Source of the DNA: Desulfatibacillum sp.
GTDB lineage: Bacteria; Desulfobacterota; Desulfobacteria; Desulfobacterales; Desulfatibacillaceae
Direction: 5' to 3'
Assembly: GCA_016342355.1 (NCBI GenBank)
Contig: JAEINP010000037.1
Coordinates: 1 to 54,149, forward strand
Length of the DNA stretch: 54,149 nt
This document shows, piece after piece, positions 16,185-24,720 of the stretch. A model generated the notes under the pieces. That model saw only the letters and a program-made list of their open reading frames with translations. It made no database searches and was not told the origin of the DNA. The stretch's first letter is position 1; the number at the start of each line of letters is the position of its first letter. The position numbers were made by a program, and so were the translations under genes.

Positions 16185-17234
16185 ATGATTAAAGTACTGG
16201 TTGTGGACGATTCGCCCACTGTGCGGGAACAGCTTGCCGCCATTATTGAGTCTGACGGTGAGCTGAACCTGGTGGGTATGGCCCATAATGGCATACAGGC
16301 TGTGGAGATGGTTGCAAAAATGCGGCCGGATGTGGTCATTATGGACATCCACATGGATAAAATGGATGGATTTGAAGCCACCCAGATCATCATGGAGCAA
16401 ACCCCTGTTCCCATAGTCATCAACAGCACCCTCTTATCAGCGGACCATGTGGAGAACACATTCAGAGCCATGCAGGCCGGGGCAGTGGCGGCCATGGAAA
16501 AGCCCAAAGGCCCCGGACATCCCGAATACGCCCAAACCTGCCGGAAACTTATTTCCACCGTAAAACTCATGAGCGAAGTGAAGGTGGTACGCCGTTCTTC
16601 CAAGTTGAGAAAGGTCAGGCCTGAATTGCCTCCTTCTCCTGCTCCGTTGAAAGCCAGGGAAAAGGCTGAAATCAAAATAGTGGCCGTGGGCGCCTCAACG
16701 GGAGGGCCTCCGGTCATCCGCACTATTTTAACCAATATCAGGCCTGATTTCCATTTGCCCATCCTTTTTGTCCAGCACATCTCCCTGGGCTTTTTGACAG
16801 GCATGGTGGGGTGGTTGAATAAGGAAAGCACCCTGCCTGTGGAAATTCCCGAGCATGGAAGCATGATCAAACCCGGGCATGTATATTTTGCCCCGGATGA
16901 CTTCCATATGGGGGTCATGAAAAGCGGAAAAATTGTCTTGTCCAAGGCCTCCCTGGAAAATGGGGTTCGCCCCTCCGTGTCCTTTCTGTTCAATTCCGTG
17001 GCCCGGAGCCATGGAGACCAGGCCGTGGGCATCCTCCTTTCCGGCATGGGGTCGGATGGTTCCGCAGAGCTCAGGGACATGCTCGATAAAGGCGCCATCA
17101 CCATTGCACAGGACGAAGAATCATCGGTTGTGCATGGCATGCCCGGCGAAGCAATCCGCCTGAACGGCGCCAAGGAAATCATGACGCCCATGGAGATTGC
17201 CGCATTTTTAAATTCCCTGGCAGACAAAAAGTAA
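16185..17234 (+). CDS. cheB: CheB receptor methylesterase response regulator
   Basis: A 349-residue CheB: an N-terminal receiver with Asp54 (VVIMDIHMDKMDG), a linker of about 40 residues, and a C-terminal methylesterase with the catalytic triad Ser171 (VGASTGGPP), His198 (VQHISLGF) and Asp291 (GMGSDGSAEL). Phosphorylation by the CheA-like kinase would activate demethylation of the receptor encoded at 11464, giving adaptation opposite to CheR. GGAGAG lies before the ATG, 13 bp after cheA. It corresponds to WspF in Wsp-type operons. Confidence 0.94.
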   Translation: MIKVLVVDDSPTVREQLAAIIESDGELNLVGMAHNGIQAVEMVAKMRPDVVIMDIHMDKMDGFEATQIIMEQTPVPIVINSTLLSADHVENTFRAMQAGAVAAMEKPKGPGHPEYAQTCRKLISTVKLMSEVKVVRRSSKLRKVRPELPPSPAPLKAREKAEIKIVAVGASTGGPPVIRTILTNIRPDFHLPILFVQHISLGFLTGMVGWLNKESTLPVEIPEHGSMIKPGHVYFAPDDFHMGVMKSGKIVLSKASLENGVRPSVSFLFNSVARSHGDQAVGILLSGMGSDGSAELRDMLDKGAITIAQDEESSVVHGMPGEAIRLNGAKEIMTPMEIAAFLNSLADKK

Positions 17235-17266
17235 AGCCCAAAAAGCACCTCGGAGGGACAGTTATT

Positions 17267-18580
17267 ATGAGTGGAATCAATAAAGCGGAAACAAAAATTC
17301 TTATCGCGGAAGACAGCCCCACCCAATCTCTTAAACTTCAGATATTGCTTGAGGAACAAAAATATCAGGTGACTGCGGCGGCCAATGGCAAGGAGGCCTT
17401 GGAAGCCTGTCAGGCGAATCCCCCTCATATGATTATCACGGACATTGAAATGCCTGAAATGTCGGGCTACGAATTTTGCGAGGCCGTCAAAAACGACCCG
17501 GAACTCATGCATATTCCCGTCATTCTCCTGACCTCCCTGTCCGATCCCGTAGATGTTATCCGGGGCGTCAACGCCCGGGGCGATTGTTATGTCACCAAGC
17601 CCTATAACGGATATTTTCTTCTGTCCAAAATGGAGCACCACCTCAATACGCCCATTATAGGCCCCGACCCGGACACCATCGATCCCCTGGATTTTTCCTT
17701 CAAGGGCAAGGACTATTCGGTCAAATCCACCCCTTCCCAGATGCTGGGCCTGTTGTTGTCCATCTATGAAGACGCGGTGCTGAGGAATTACGAACTGACC
17801 CAGACCGAGGAAGCCCTGGAGGAAATCACCCAAAAGCTGGAAAAAAAGGTTTCCGCCCAGGAACAGGCGGAAAGGGCTCTCAAGGAACTCAACGACAGCC
17901 TGGAACAAAAAGTGGTGGAACGGACCGTGGCGTTGGAAATGGAAATCCTGGAGCACAAGGCCACCACAGGCAAGCTCCGGTCCAACGTGAAGATGCTCCG
18001 CAAAGCCATGGAAGGAACCATCACGGCCATGGCCAACACCCTGGACATCCGCGATCCCTATACGGCTGACCACCAGCGTCGGGTTGTCCAACTGGCCGTG
18101 GCGATTGCCGAGTCAATGGAGCTTTCCCGGGGCAAGATGGACGGACTCAGGATGGCCGGCGTCATCCACGATATCGGCAAGATCGCCATTCCCCTGGCCA
18201 TCCTCAACAAGCCGGGAAAAATCACGGATACGGAGTTCACCCTCATCAAGACCCATTCGGAAGTGGGCTACGACATCCTGAAAAAAGTGGAATTTCCCTG
18301 GCCCATTGCAGAGATTGTCATTCAGCATCACGAAAGGCTGGATGGCTCCGGATACCCCAGGGGGCTTGCCGGAGATCAGATTCTTATGGAAGCCAAGATC
18401 CTTGCCGTGGCGGACGTGGTGGAAGCCATGTTTTCCCACAGGCCCTACCGGGCCGCTTTGGGCATGGACAAGGCTCTGGCCGAGATTATTTCCAAAAAAG
18501 GCACGGCCTTTGATGCGGCGGTCGTGGATGCCTGCGTGAAGCTGATAAAACACAAGGGGTTTAAATTTCCGGAGCAATAA
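17267..18580 (+). CDS. REC-HD-GYP response regulator, putative c-di-GMP phosphodiesterase
   Basis: A 437-residue protein. The receiver (about 10-125) has Asp59 in IITDIEMPEM. A coiled coil of about 90 residues (LEEITQKLEKKV, LKELNDSLEQKVVERTVALEMEI) leads to an HD-GYP domain with all landmark motifs: TADHQRRV, GVIHDIGK, KTHSEVGYDIL and HHERLDGSGYP. HD-GYP proteins hydrolyse c-di-GMP to pGpG or GMP. It ends the chemosensory operon, in the position WspR (REC-GGDEF) has in Wsp loci, so it is the probable output. The metal and GYP motifs are intact, so the enzyme should be active. Confidence 0.92.
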   Translation: MSGINKAETKILIAEDSPTQSLKLQILLEEQKYQVTAAANGKEALEACQANPPHMIITDIEMPEMSGYEFCEAVKNDPELMHIPVILLTSLSDPVDVIRGVNARGDCYVTKPYNGYFLLSKMEHHLNTPIIGPDPDTIDPLDFSFKGKDYSVKSTPSQMLGLLLSIYEDAVLRNYELTQTEEALEEITQKLEKKVSAQEQAERALKELNDSLEQKVVERTVALEMEILEHKATTGKLRSNVKMLRKAMEGTITAMANTLDIRDPYTADHQRRVVQLAVAIAESMELSRGKMDGLRMAGVIHDIGKIAIPLAILNKPGKITDTEFTLIKTHSEVGYDILKKVEFPWPIAEIVIQHHERLDGSGYPRGLAGDQILMEAKILAVADVVEAMFSHRPYRAALGMDKALAEIISKKGTAFDAAVVDACVKLIKHKGFKFPEQ

Positions 18581-18602
18581 GCAGGTTGCGCCAACATGCC
18601 AG

Positions 18603-18668
18603 GGCGGGATGGCTACCCGCCTGCCCACAGGCACCCACAGACAAGGCGGGACGCGCCGCCATCCCGCC
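18603..18668. repeat. 11-bp inverted repeat after the chemosensory operon
   Basis: GGCGGGATGGC (18603-18613) and GCCATCCCGCC (18658-18668) are perfect inverted repeats separated by 44 nt, 22 bp after the HD-GYP stop. The enclosed GC-rich sequence has further small repeats (GCCTGCCCACAGGC). No T-tract follows, so it is not a classical terminator; it could be a stem-loop that stabilises the 3' end or a repeat-element relic. Confidence 0.45.
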
Positions 18669-18817
18669 GTTGGATTAGGCTGGGATACGCCAGGTATCCC
18701 GACCGGTGGGCCTTGCCATGGCGCCTTAATTGCATAGGATTCAGCGGGCACTACGGGTCCGGCACATCTCCGTCCCGGACGGAAAAGGCCGGATAACTTG
18801 TTGAAAAGGCTAAAATT

Positions 18818-20491
18818 ATGTTGCAGATCATCAGGGAGGAAGGCCGATCGGCGGCCCCGGAAGCGCCTCCCTTGGCCCCCAAAGGGCATTTTTTTTTCGT
18901 TCCCAGGCATAGATTTTTTCTCTTTATGGCAGCCTACCTCATCCTGATTCTGGCTATGGCTCTCCCCTGCCCTGCCCTGGCTGATAACGCCTTCAACCTT
19001 TTTGAAATCAAAATCACCGATATCTCCAAAACCCAGGCCAACCAACTGGCCCGAAGCGGAATCAACATCATCAACCGGCGTGATACCACGGTCTGGGCCG
19101 ATGTGACCCCGGACCAGTATCAAGGCATCCTGGACCAGGGCTATGCCGTGGAAATCGTGGTTCCGGAAACCCGCAAAACATCCACCCCTCTTCAGGCGTC
19201 AGGGTATCCCTCATACGACGATGTGGTTACACAACTGAACGCCTTCCAGTCCAATTATCCAGACATTTGCAAGGTTGTAGACATTGGTCAGTCTTACCAG
19301 GGACGTGATCTTTTATTCCTGAAAATCTCGGACAATGTGAATATCGAAGAGGACGAGCCTGAGTTCAAGTACATTTCCACCATGCATGGAAACGAACCTG
19401 TGGGTACGGACCTCATGCTCAAGCTCATAAACTATCTGATGGATAATTACGAGAGCGCGGACGACGAGGGACAGAGGGTGACCAATTTGGTGGACAACAT
19501 GGAAATCTGGATCATGCCCCTCATGAACCCGGACGGCTATGTGATCGACTGGCGCTATAACCTTCAGAGCAAAGATCTAAACCGGACTTTTCCTGAGAGA
19601 ACCGGAGACAATGTAAATACTCTGGTAGACAAAACTGGCATCCCTCGTCCCACGGAGGTTCAAAGGGTCATGACCTGGGCATTTAACCATTCTCCTGTCC
19701 TTTCAGCTAACTTTCATACTGGAAAAATTGTTGCCAACTACCCGTTTGACTCAAATTTTTCAGGGACATGGGAATATACCCCAACTCCCGATGACGATCT
19801 CTTTAAAGAACTTGCCCTCACCTATTCCCGTCCGAATAATCCCATGTACACGAGCTTGGAGTTTGAAGATGGCATAACAAATGGGGCCGACTGGTATGAA
19901 GTTTTAGGCGGCATGCAGGATTGGAACTACGTGTGGATGGGTTGCATGGAAATTACGATCGAACTATCCAACGATTTTGCGCCAGACTATTCATTAATGG
20001 GCGATTATTGGGACGACAACCGTGAATCCCTCCTGGCCTATATGGAATGGGCTCTCAAGGGGGTCCGGGGCGTTGTGACGGACAAATGCACGGGCCAGCC
20101 CATTTCCGCAACCATTACCGTGGAGGGCTCGGACTTTCAGGCCTATACCGACCCGGACGTGGGCGACTACCACCGCATCCTGTTGCCAAGCGCCAATCCC
20201 TACACCCTGACTGTGAGCGCAACCGGCTACGAAACCCGGGTCATCACCGGCGTCATGGTCCTGGAGGGGGACGCCACCCGCCTGGACGTTGAACTGGAAA
20301 CGCCTCCCGTGCCCGGCGACATCAATTGTAATGGATGCCTGGGAGTGGAAGACGCAATCATCGTCCTCCAGATCCTGGCTGGCATGGACCCAACCATAGG
20401 CGTTTGCCCGGAAGCCCAACCGGTTTTCGATGCAAAACTGGGGCTGGACGACGCCCTATACATCCTGCGGGAGACGGCCCAAATACCCTAG
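18818..20491 (+). CDS. Secreted M14-family metallocarboxypeptidase with dockerin-like tail
   Basis: A 557-residue protein. A long N-terminus ends in a signal-peptide-like hydrophobic segment (AAYLILILAMALPCPALA, cleavage near residue 55). The M14 catalytic domain has the zinc ligands His190 and Glu193 (MHGNEPVG), His300 (NFHTGK) and the catalytic Glu382 (EITIELS). A transthyretin-like CarboxypepD_reg domain (about 412-495) follows. The last 60 residues contain GDINCNGCLGVEDAIIVLQ, a dockerin-like calcium-binding repeat, with a degenerate second one (KLGLDDALYIL). M14 enzymes remove C-terminal residues from peptides. The start codon is uncertain; an in-frame ATG near 18926 would leave just the signal peptide. 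It stands alone. Confidence 0.85.
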   Translation: MLQIIREEGRSAAPEAPPLAPKGHFFFVPRHRFFLFMAAYLILILAMALPCPALADNAFNLFEIKITDISKTQANQLARSGINIINRRDTTVWADVTPDQYQGILDQGYAVEIVVPETRKTSTPLQASGYPSYDDVVTQLNAFQSNYPDICKVVDIGQSYQGRDLLFLKISDNVNIEEDEPEFKYISTMHGNEPVGTDLMLKLINYLMDNYESADDEGQRVTNLVDNMEIWIMPLMNPDGYVIDWRYNLQSKDLNRTFPERTGDNVNTLVDKTGIPRPTEVQRVMTWAFNHSPVLSANFHTGKIVANYPFDSNFSGTWEYTPTPDDDLFKELALTYSRPNNPMYTSLEFEDGITNGADWYEVLGGMQDWNYVWMGCMEITIELSNDFAPDYSLMGDYWDDNRESLLAYMEWALKGVRGVVTDKCTGQPISATITVEGSDFQAYTDPDVGDYHRILLPSANPYTLTVSATGYETRVITGVMVLEGDATRLDVELETPPVPGDINCNGCLGVEDAIIVLQILAGMDPTIGVCPEAQPVFDAKLGLDDALYILRETAQIP

Positions 20492-20629
20492 CCGCCCAAA
20501 GAAGCAGCCGGATATCCTGACCTGAAAATTATCCTCAAAAAACAGCGTGATGCGCACAACCACGCACCCAACCCGACTCTGGCATTTGGCGGGGCTTTCC
20601 CATTTTTTTTTGTCAGAACAACATTTTTG

Positions 20630-20657
20630 TTGACCCCGAGTATAACACTGTTATACC
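20630..20657 (+). promoter_or_regulatory. Promoter with TATAACA-C-TGTTATA operator before the TetR gene
   Basis: TTGACC (20630-20635) followed after 16 bp by TATACC (20652-20657) makes a plausible promoter. A perfect 7-1-7 palindrome, TATAACA and TGTTATA (20641-20655), fills the spacer and overlaps the -10. A repressor bound there would block transcription, so this is a likely autoregulatory TetR operator. Confidence 0.55.
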
Positions 20658-20709
20658 TATCAGGCATAACCTATGACTCCCATAGAATATCTATCTGGTA
20701 AACCAAACC

Positions 20710-21369
20710 ATGCCAACACAGGGAACCCAAAGCCAGGAAATCAACCGGCAACGCATTTTGGAAGCGGCCCGGACCATTATTTTGGAGAATGGCATGGCAG
20801 CCCTTTCCATGCGAAAATTGGCCCAGGTATCGGGACTGGCCCTCAGGACCCTGTACAATCTGTACGGCAACAAGGAAAATGTGGTGCTGGCTGTTTTTGA
20901 CCATGGCACCCGAGGAATAGAAACGGCGCTTTCCGAGCTTGAACATGCCATGTGCCGGGGAGAATGGAAAACCAGTTATTACATTTCCATGATCCGGGTC
21001 ATGGAGCATGTGTTTCTGGACAATCAGGAGATTTTAAAGCCGGCCATGCAGGCGAGCGCCTCCCTGTATCGGATGGGTTCGGGAGCGGCCCATGCCATGC
21101 ATAAACGGCGTATAAAGAAATTTTTGAACACCCTGGAGACGGCAGCAGAAAAGAAGTTGATTTGGGGGGATCTGGACCTTGAGGTGGCGGCAACTCTCTT
21201 GTACCGGAATTTTTTTTCCGTCGCGGCCCAGTGGGCGGCGGGAGAACTGGATGACCGGGAACTGGTGGTGCACGGAAGGTATAATATCCTGACCATTCTG
21301 CACACCTTGATTACCACCCCTGAAAGACAAAAAAACGCCCTGGATCTGCTGAGGGAGTTGAAGGAATAG
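20710..21369 (+). CDS. TetR-family transcriptional regulator
   Basis: A 219-residue TetR-type repressor. The N-terminal helix-turn-helix is clear (RILEAARTIILENGMAALSMRKLAQVSG, LRTLYNLYGNKENVV, residues 15-60); the C-terminal ligand-binding part is helical and not assignable to a ligand. It lies 67 bp upstream of the penicillin-acylase-family gene on the same strand, and a perfect palindrome overlaps its promoter. The simplest reading is that it represses itself and the hydrolase. The start at ATG 20710 has no strong ribosome binding site, only weak purines. Confidence 0.85.
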   Translation: MPTQGTQSQEINRQRILEAARTIILENGMAALSMRKLAQVSGLALRTLYNLYGNKENVVLAVFDHGTRGIETALSELEHAMCRGEWKTSYYISMIRVMEHVFLDNQEILKPAMQASASLYRMGSGAAHAMHKRRIKKFLNTLETAAEKKLIWGDLDLEVAATLLYRNFFSVAAQWAAGELDDRELVVHGRYNILTILHTLITTPERQKNALDLLRELKE

Positions 21370-21436
21370 TTGAAAAAAATGAGGCCTGAGAAGGCATTGT
21401 TCCGTATAGATTTTCCGCAAAATTTTGGAGAGAACC

Positions 21437-23839
21437 ATGAAAATTGTAAAAATCGTCATGTTTGCCCTGATTGTCGTTGTCTTGGCGGCAGTGCCTTTAT
21501 ACCATTTGTTTTTCCGCCTGCCCCTGCCCAAGTATTCCGGGGCCCTGGACCTGGAAGGCCTGACCGCCCCGGTCACGGTGCATACGGACGAGTATGGCAT
21601 TCCCCATATTTACGCGGAAAACGAAGGGGATTTGTTCCTTGCCCAGGGCTATGTGACGGCCCGTGAAAGGATGTTCCAGATGGACTTGGCCCGGCTGGCC
21701 GGGCGTGGAGAGTTATCTACGGTCATGGGAGAGGTCACCCTGGAAAAAGACCGGTTTTTGCGCACCATCGGGTTTTATCGCCGGGCCAGGGAGATCATGA
21801 CCACCATGCCTCCCCGCACAGCACGGGCCATTGCGGATTATACCAGGGGAGTGAACGCCTATATCCAAAGCGCCGACCACTTGCCCCGGGAGTATTTTTT
21901 TCTTCGCTCCAAACCCCGGGCATGGACGTCAGAAGACAGCGTGGCCATCGCCCTTCTCATGTCGTATAGCCTCACCCGTTCCAAAAAGGTGGATCTGGTG
22001 TTGCACCGAATAGGCCAAGTGGCAGGCCCGGAGGTTTTGGAGGCCATAATTCCCGGCTATCCTGATTTTGCCCCCACCCTGACAGGCAAACCGCCGGTGA
22101 ATTTCGCCCCTGGCCTCCAAGGCGCCTTTTTGGCGGATGCAGTTTCACTACCCGGAACAGGGGACGATTTCATGCCGAATTTTGAAATCCCCGCCAGCAA
22201 CTGGATGATTTTTTCCGGCAGCCGGACCGAGTCGGGCAAAGCCCTGTTTGCGGGAAGCCCGGACCTGGAGCCCACCCTCCCGGCCCTGTTTTTTATCATG
22301 CATCTCCAGGGAGGGGAATATGACGTCATGGGCGGCGCCTTGCCGGGCTGCCCAGGTATTGGCCCCCTGGGGTACAACGGCCACATTGCCTGGAGCGCGG
22401 TGAATGGCCGGGGGGACGAACTGGATTTTTTTGTGGAGAAAATGAATCCGGACAACCCGGATCAATATTTGACCGAAGAGGGGTACAGGAATTTTTCCAA
22501 GATTTCAGAGGTCATCAAAGTCAAAAATGGCGATGGTTTTCGGGAGGAACCCCTGGAGGTGCGCATCACCCGCCACGGCCCTGTCATTTCCCAAATCATG
22601 CCTTTGGCCCCGGAAAATTGCACCATGCAATGGGCCGCCCTGGACATTGAGAAAGCATGGGATCTCCACGGCCTTCTCGCCATGAACCGGGCCGCCAATT
22701 TCAATGAATTCAGGCAGGCCCTGGAGCATGTGAAGGCCATGAACCTGAACCTGGGATACGCGGACAAGAACGGCAACATTGGCTGGCAGTTCACGGCCAG
22801 CCCGCCCGTGAGAAAAAAGGGCAATGGCTCCCTGCCCGCGCCCGGCTGGACCGGAGAATATGATTGGACAGGTTTTGTGCCTTATGAAGATCTACCGTTC
22901 GACTATAACCCGGAAAAGGGATACACTGCGTCTTTTAACAACGATCCAGGGAATGTCCCTTACCATCTGACCAATTACTACCTGTTTGAACGGGCCATCC
23001 GCTTTGAAGATATCATGAGGGACCTGGGCGACGAAAAGGTGAACCAGAAAAGGCTAATGGGGTTCCAAACCGACACCATCTCTGTGGTGGCCCAAAGGTG
23101 GAGGCCTTGCATACTGGCCGCCTGTGAGGAGTCCGTGGAGTCGGGCAGGTATTCGGAGCTGTTCAAAAAATGGGACTGTTCCATCAATACGGGCAGCAAC
23201 GCAGCCACCTTATTCAACGCCTTTTATTATAAAATGATGGAAAACACGCTCAAGGACGAAATTGGGGAGGAACTTTGGACCCAGGAACTGGCCCAGCCTT
23301 ACCTGTATTATATTCCCGACCTGCTTATGACAAAAATTGTGCACCAGCCAGACCACAATTTTTATGACGACCAATCTACCCCGGATGTCAGGGAAGATCG
23401 GAACGCCATCATTATAAAAAGCCTGAACCAAGCCTGGGAAATTCTCGAGACCATCCTGGGTGACGACCCGGGCCAGTGGCAATGGGGCCGGGTGCATAAA
23501 ATGCGTTTTAACCATCCATTGGGAAGCAAACTCCCCATGCTTAACTTAAAACCCATCCCCACCCAGGGTTCCCACCACACCATCAATTCCGGTTTCTGGG
23601 ACTGGGATTCCGCGCATCCTTTCCGCATGAAATCCGGGGGAGTCATTCGCATGGCCGTGGATTTCAGCAACGGGGACCAAGCCACCATTGTAAGCCCTCC
23701 CGGGCAGTCGGGCCACTATTTGAGCCCCTATTACGCCAATCAGGCCCATTTGTGGGCCGATGGCCGACAATTGCCCATGCACTATTATGATGGACAAAAA
23801 CTGGCCCAGACGCTTGTTTTAAACCCCGCACCCCATTGA
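21437..23839 (+). CDS. Penicillin acylase (S45) family Ntn-hydrolase
   Basis: An 800-residue protein with an N-terminal hydrophobic segment (IVKIVMFALIVVVLAAVPLY) as membrane anchor or signal. The penicillin amidase pattern is visible: VTVHTDEYGIPHIYAENEGDLFLAQGYVTARERMFQMD near the N-terminus, then the autoproteolysis site with the new N-terminal nucleophile Ser254 (PASNWMIFSGSRTESGKAL). Later come HIAWSAVNG and a C-terminal SGHYLSPYYANQ. The family hydrolyses amides such as beta-lactam side chains or N-acyl-homoserine lactones; the substrate here is unknown. I chose ATG 21437 with GGAGAG (21427-21432), not TTG 21425. It is downstream of and probably controlled by the TetR gene. Confidence 0.88.
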   Translation: MKIVKIVMFALIVVVLAAVPLYHLFFRLPLPKYSGALDLEGLTAPVTVHTDEYGIPHIYAENEGDLFLAQGYVTARERMFQMDLARLAGRGELSTVMGEVTLEKDRFLRTIGFYRRAREIMTTMPPRTARAIADYTRGVNAYIQSADHLPREYFFLRSKPRAWTSEDSVAIALLMSYSLTRSKKVDLVLHRIGQVAGPEVLEAIIPGYPDFAPTLTGKPPVNFAPGLQGAFLADAVSLPGTGDDFMPNFEIPASNWMIFSGSRTESGKALFAGSPDLEPTLPALFFIMHLQGGEYDVMGGALPGCPGIGPLGYNGHIAWSAVNGRGDELDFFVEKMNPDNPDQYLTEEGYRNFSKISEVIKVKNGDGFREEPLEVRITRHGPVISQIMPLAPENCTMQWAALDIEKAWDLHGLLAMNRAANFNEFRQALEHVKAMNLNLGYADKNGNIGWQFTASPPVRKKGNGSLPAPGWTGEYDWTGFVPYEDLPFDYNPEKGYTASFNNDPGNVPYHLTNYYLFERAIRFEDIMRDLGDEKVNQKRLMGFQTDTISVVAQRWRPCILAACEESVESGRYSELFKKWDCSINTGSNAATLFNAFYYKMMENTLKDEIGEELWTQELAQPYLYYIPDLLMTKIVHQPDHNFYDDQSTPDVREDRNAIIIKSLNQAWEILETILGDDPGQWQWGRVHKMRFNHPLGSKLPMLNLKPIPTQGSHHTINSGFWDWDSAHPFRMKSGGVIRMAVDFSNGDQATIVSPPGQSGHYLSPYYANQAHLWADGRQLPMHYYDGQKLAQTLVLNPAPH

Positions 23840-23848
23840 GCGGGGCTT

Positions 23849-24001
23849 ATACCAAGTTGGGTTCACAAAAGTAGATTCGAATTAGGGGGACACGACTCTT
23901 ATCTCTTGAAACAACGATGATAGGTAATAAATTTAGATGGTTGAGATAAAGATCGTGTCCCTCCAATTCGTGAAACTTACTCCGTTAACAGCAATTTGGT
24001 A
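23849..24001. repeat. Full-length palindromic element, MITE-like
   Basis: About 150 bp of imperfect palindrome. The outer ends are TACCAAGTTG (from 23850) and CAATTTGGTA (to 24001), flanked by or including TA. The inner arms are GACACGACTCTTATCTC (23890-23906) and GAGATAAAGATCGTGTC (23943-23959), around a loop of about 36 nt. The intermediate segments also pair (AATTAGGGGGAC with GTCCCTCCAATTC). A partial copy lies at 73-184 and an inverted left half at 48871-48913. There is no reading frame inside. The TA ends fit a Tc1/mariner-IS630-type MITE, but no such transposase is in the window. Confidence 0.75.
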
Positions 24002-24020
24002 TTAAACAGCAGTGGGAGGA

Positions 24021-24398
24021 TTACTCGGCGGAGGCCACGGCCTCAATTTCCACCAGTCCGCCCTTCGGCAGCCGGGCCACTTCAAAGGCGGCCCTGGCTG
24101 GCGGGGTTTGGGCGAAAAAAGTGGCGTACACCTCGTTCATGGCCGCAAAGTCCTCTATATTGTCCAGGAACACGGTGGTTTTCAGCACCTTGTCCAGGCT
24201 GGAGCCTGCCGCTTCCAAAATATGGCCCAAATTTGCGAGGACGGTTTTTGTCTGCTCCCGGATGTCCCCTTCCACCTCTCCGGTTTGGGGATTGATGGCC
24301 AACTGGCCGGACACAAAGACCAGACCATTGCATTTGATGGCCTGGGAATAGGGTCCGATGGCGGCCGGGGCTTTGTCCGTAGTGATCTGTTCTTTCAT
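24021..24398 (-). CDS. ridA: RidA-family enamine/imine deaminase
   Basis: A 125-residue RidA (YjgF/YER057c/UK114) protein. It hydrolyses reactive enamine/imine intermediates such as 2-aminoacrylate released by PLP enzymes, protecting other enzymes. The family signature is clear: APAAIGPYSQAI near the N-terminus, VSGQLAINPQTGE, and the C-terminal PARAAFEVARLPKGGLVEIEAVA with the catalytic arginine. It is a cytosolic trimer in known members. The length is normal. AGGAGC lies 5-10 nt before the ATG on the minus strand. It is a monocistronic unit convergent with the penicillin-acylase gene. Confidence 0.93.
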   Translation of the reverse strand: MKEQITTDKAPAAIGPYSQAIKCNGLVFVSGQLAINPQTGEVEGDIREQTKTVLANLGHILEAAGSSLDKVLKTTVFLDNIEDFAAMNEVYATFFAQTPPARAAFEVARLPKGGLVEIEAVASAE

Positions 24399-24720
24399 GG
24401 TAGTGCTCCTGTCTTTGTTTTATCCAATGTTGTGCAACAAGGATGCCTTCCACGGGAGGTATGCTCCCCTGTGTCTCTTGTCCTGACTAAACATACCTGA
24501 GGCGTTTTTTATTTGAGCACAAAAACAGGTTTTTTTCACCATCAAATATTATGGTGCGACGAACCTTTTCCCGGAGCCAGGGAGGAAAAGCCTGGTTGCG
24601 ATTTTGGGATGGGTGATCCGGTTGTATATTCCACCAAAAGGAAACTTGACCATGGGGGTGGGGCCGTAGGATACTTGCCGCAGATGGAGATATTACAACC
24701 CTTTGGATTTTTTCCTATGA
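24399..24720. other. Intergenic region between ridA and the AOR-linked hypothetical gene
   Basis: A 322-bp gap upstream of ridA and downstream of the leftward hypothetical gene. It contains TGTTG-TG-CAACA (24428-24439), a small inverted repeat that could be an operator for ridA. I see nothing else in it. Confidence 0.35.

Noticed and set aside
16001-18091. Long antisense frame (696 codons) opposite cheB and the HD-GYP gene
   Set aside because: Its product has no family signature, and the plus-strand genes are certain; it is a by-product of codon use. The same applies to long frames opposite 25158-27134, 33018-34847, 39827-41086 and 46820-48076.
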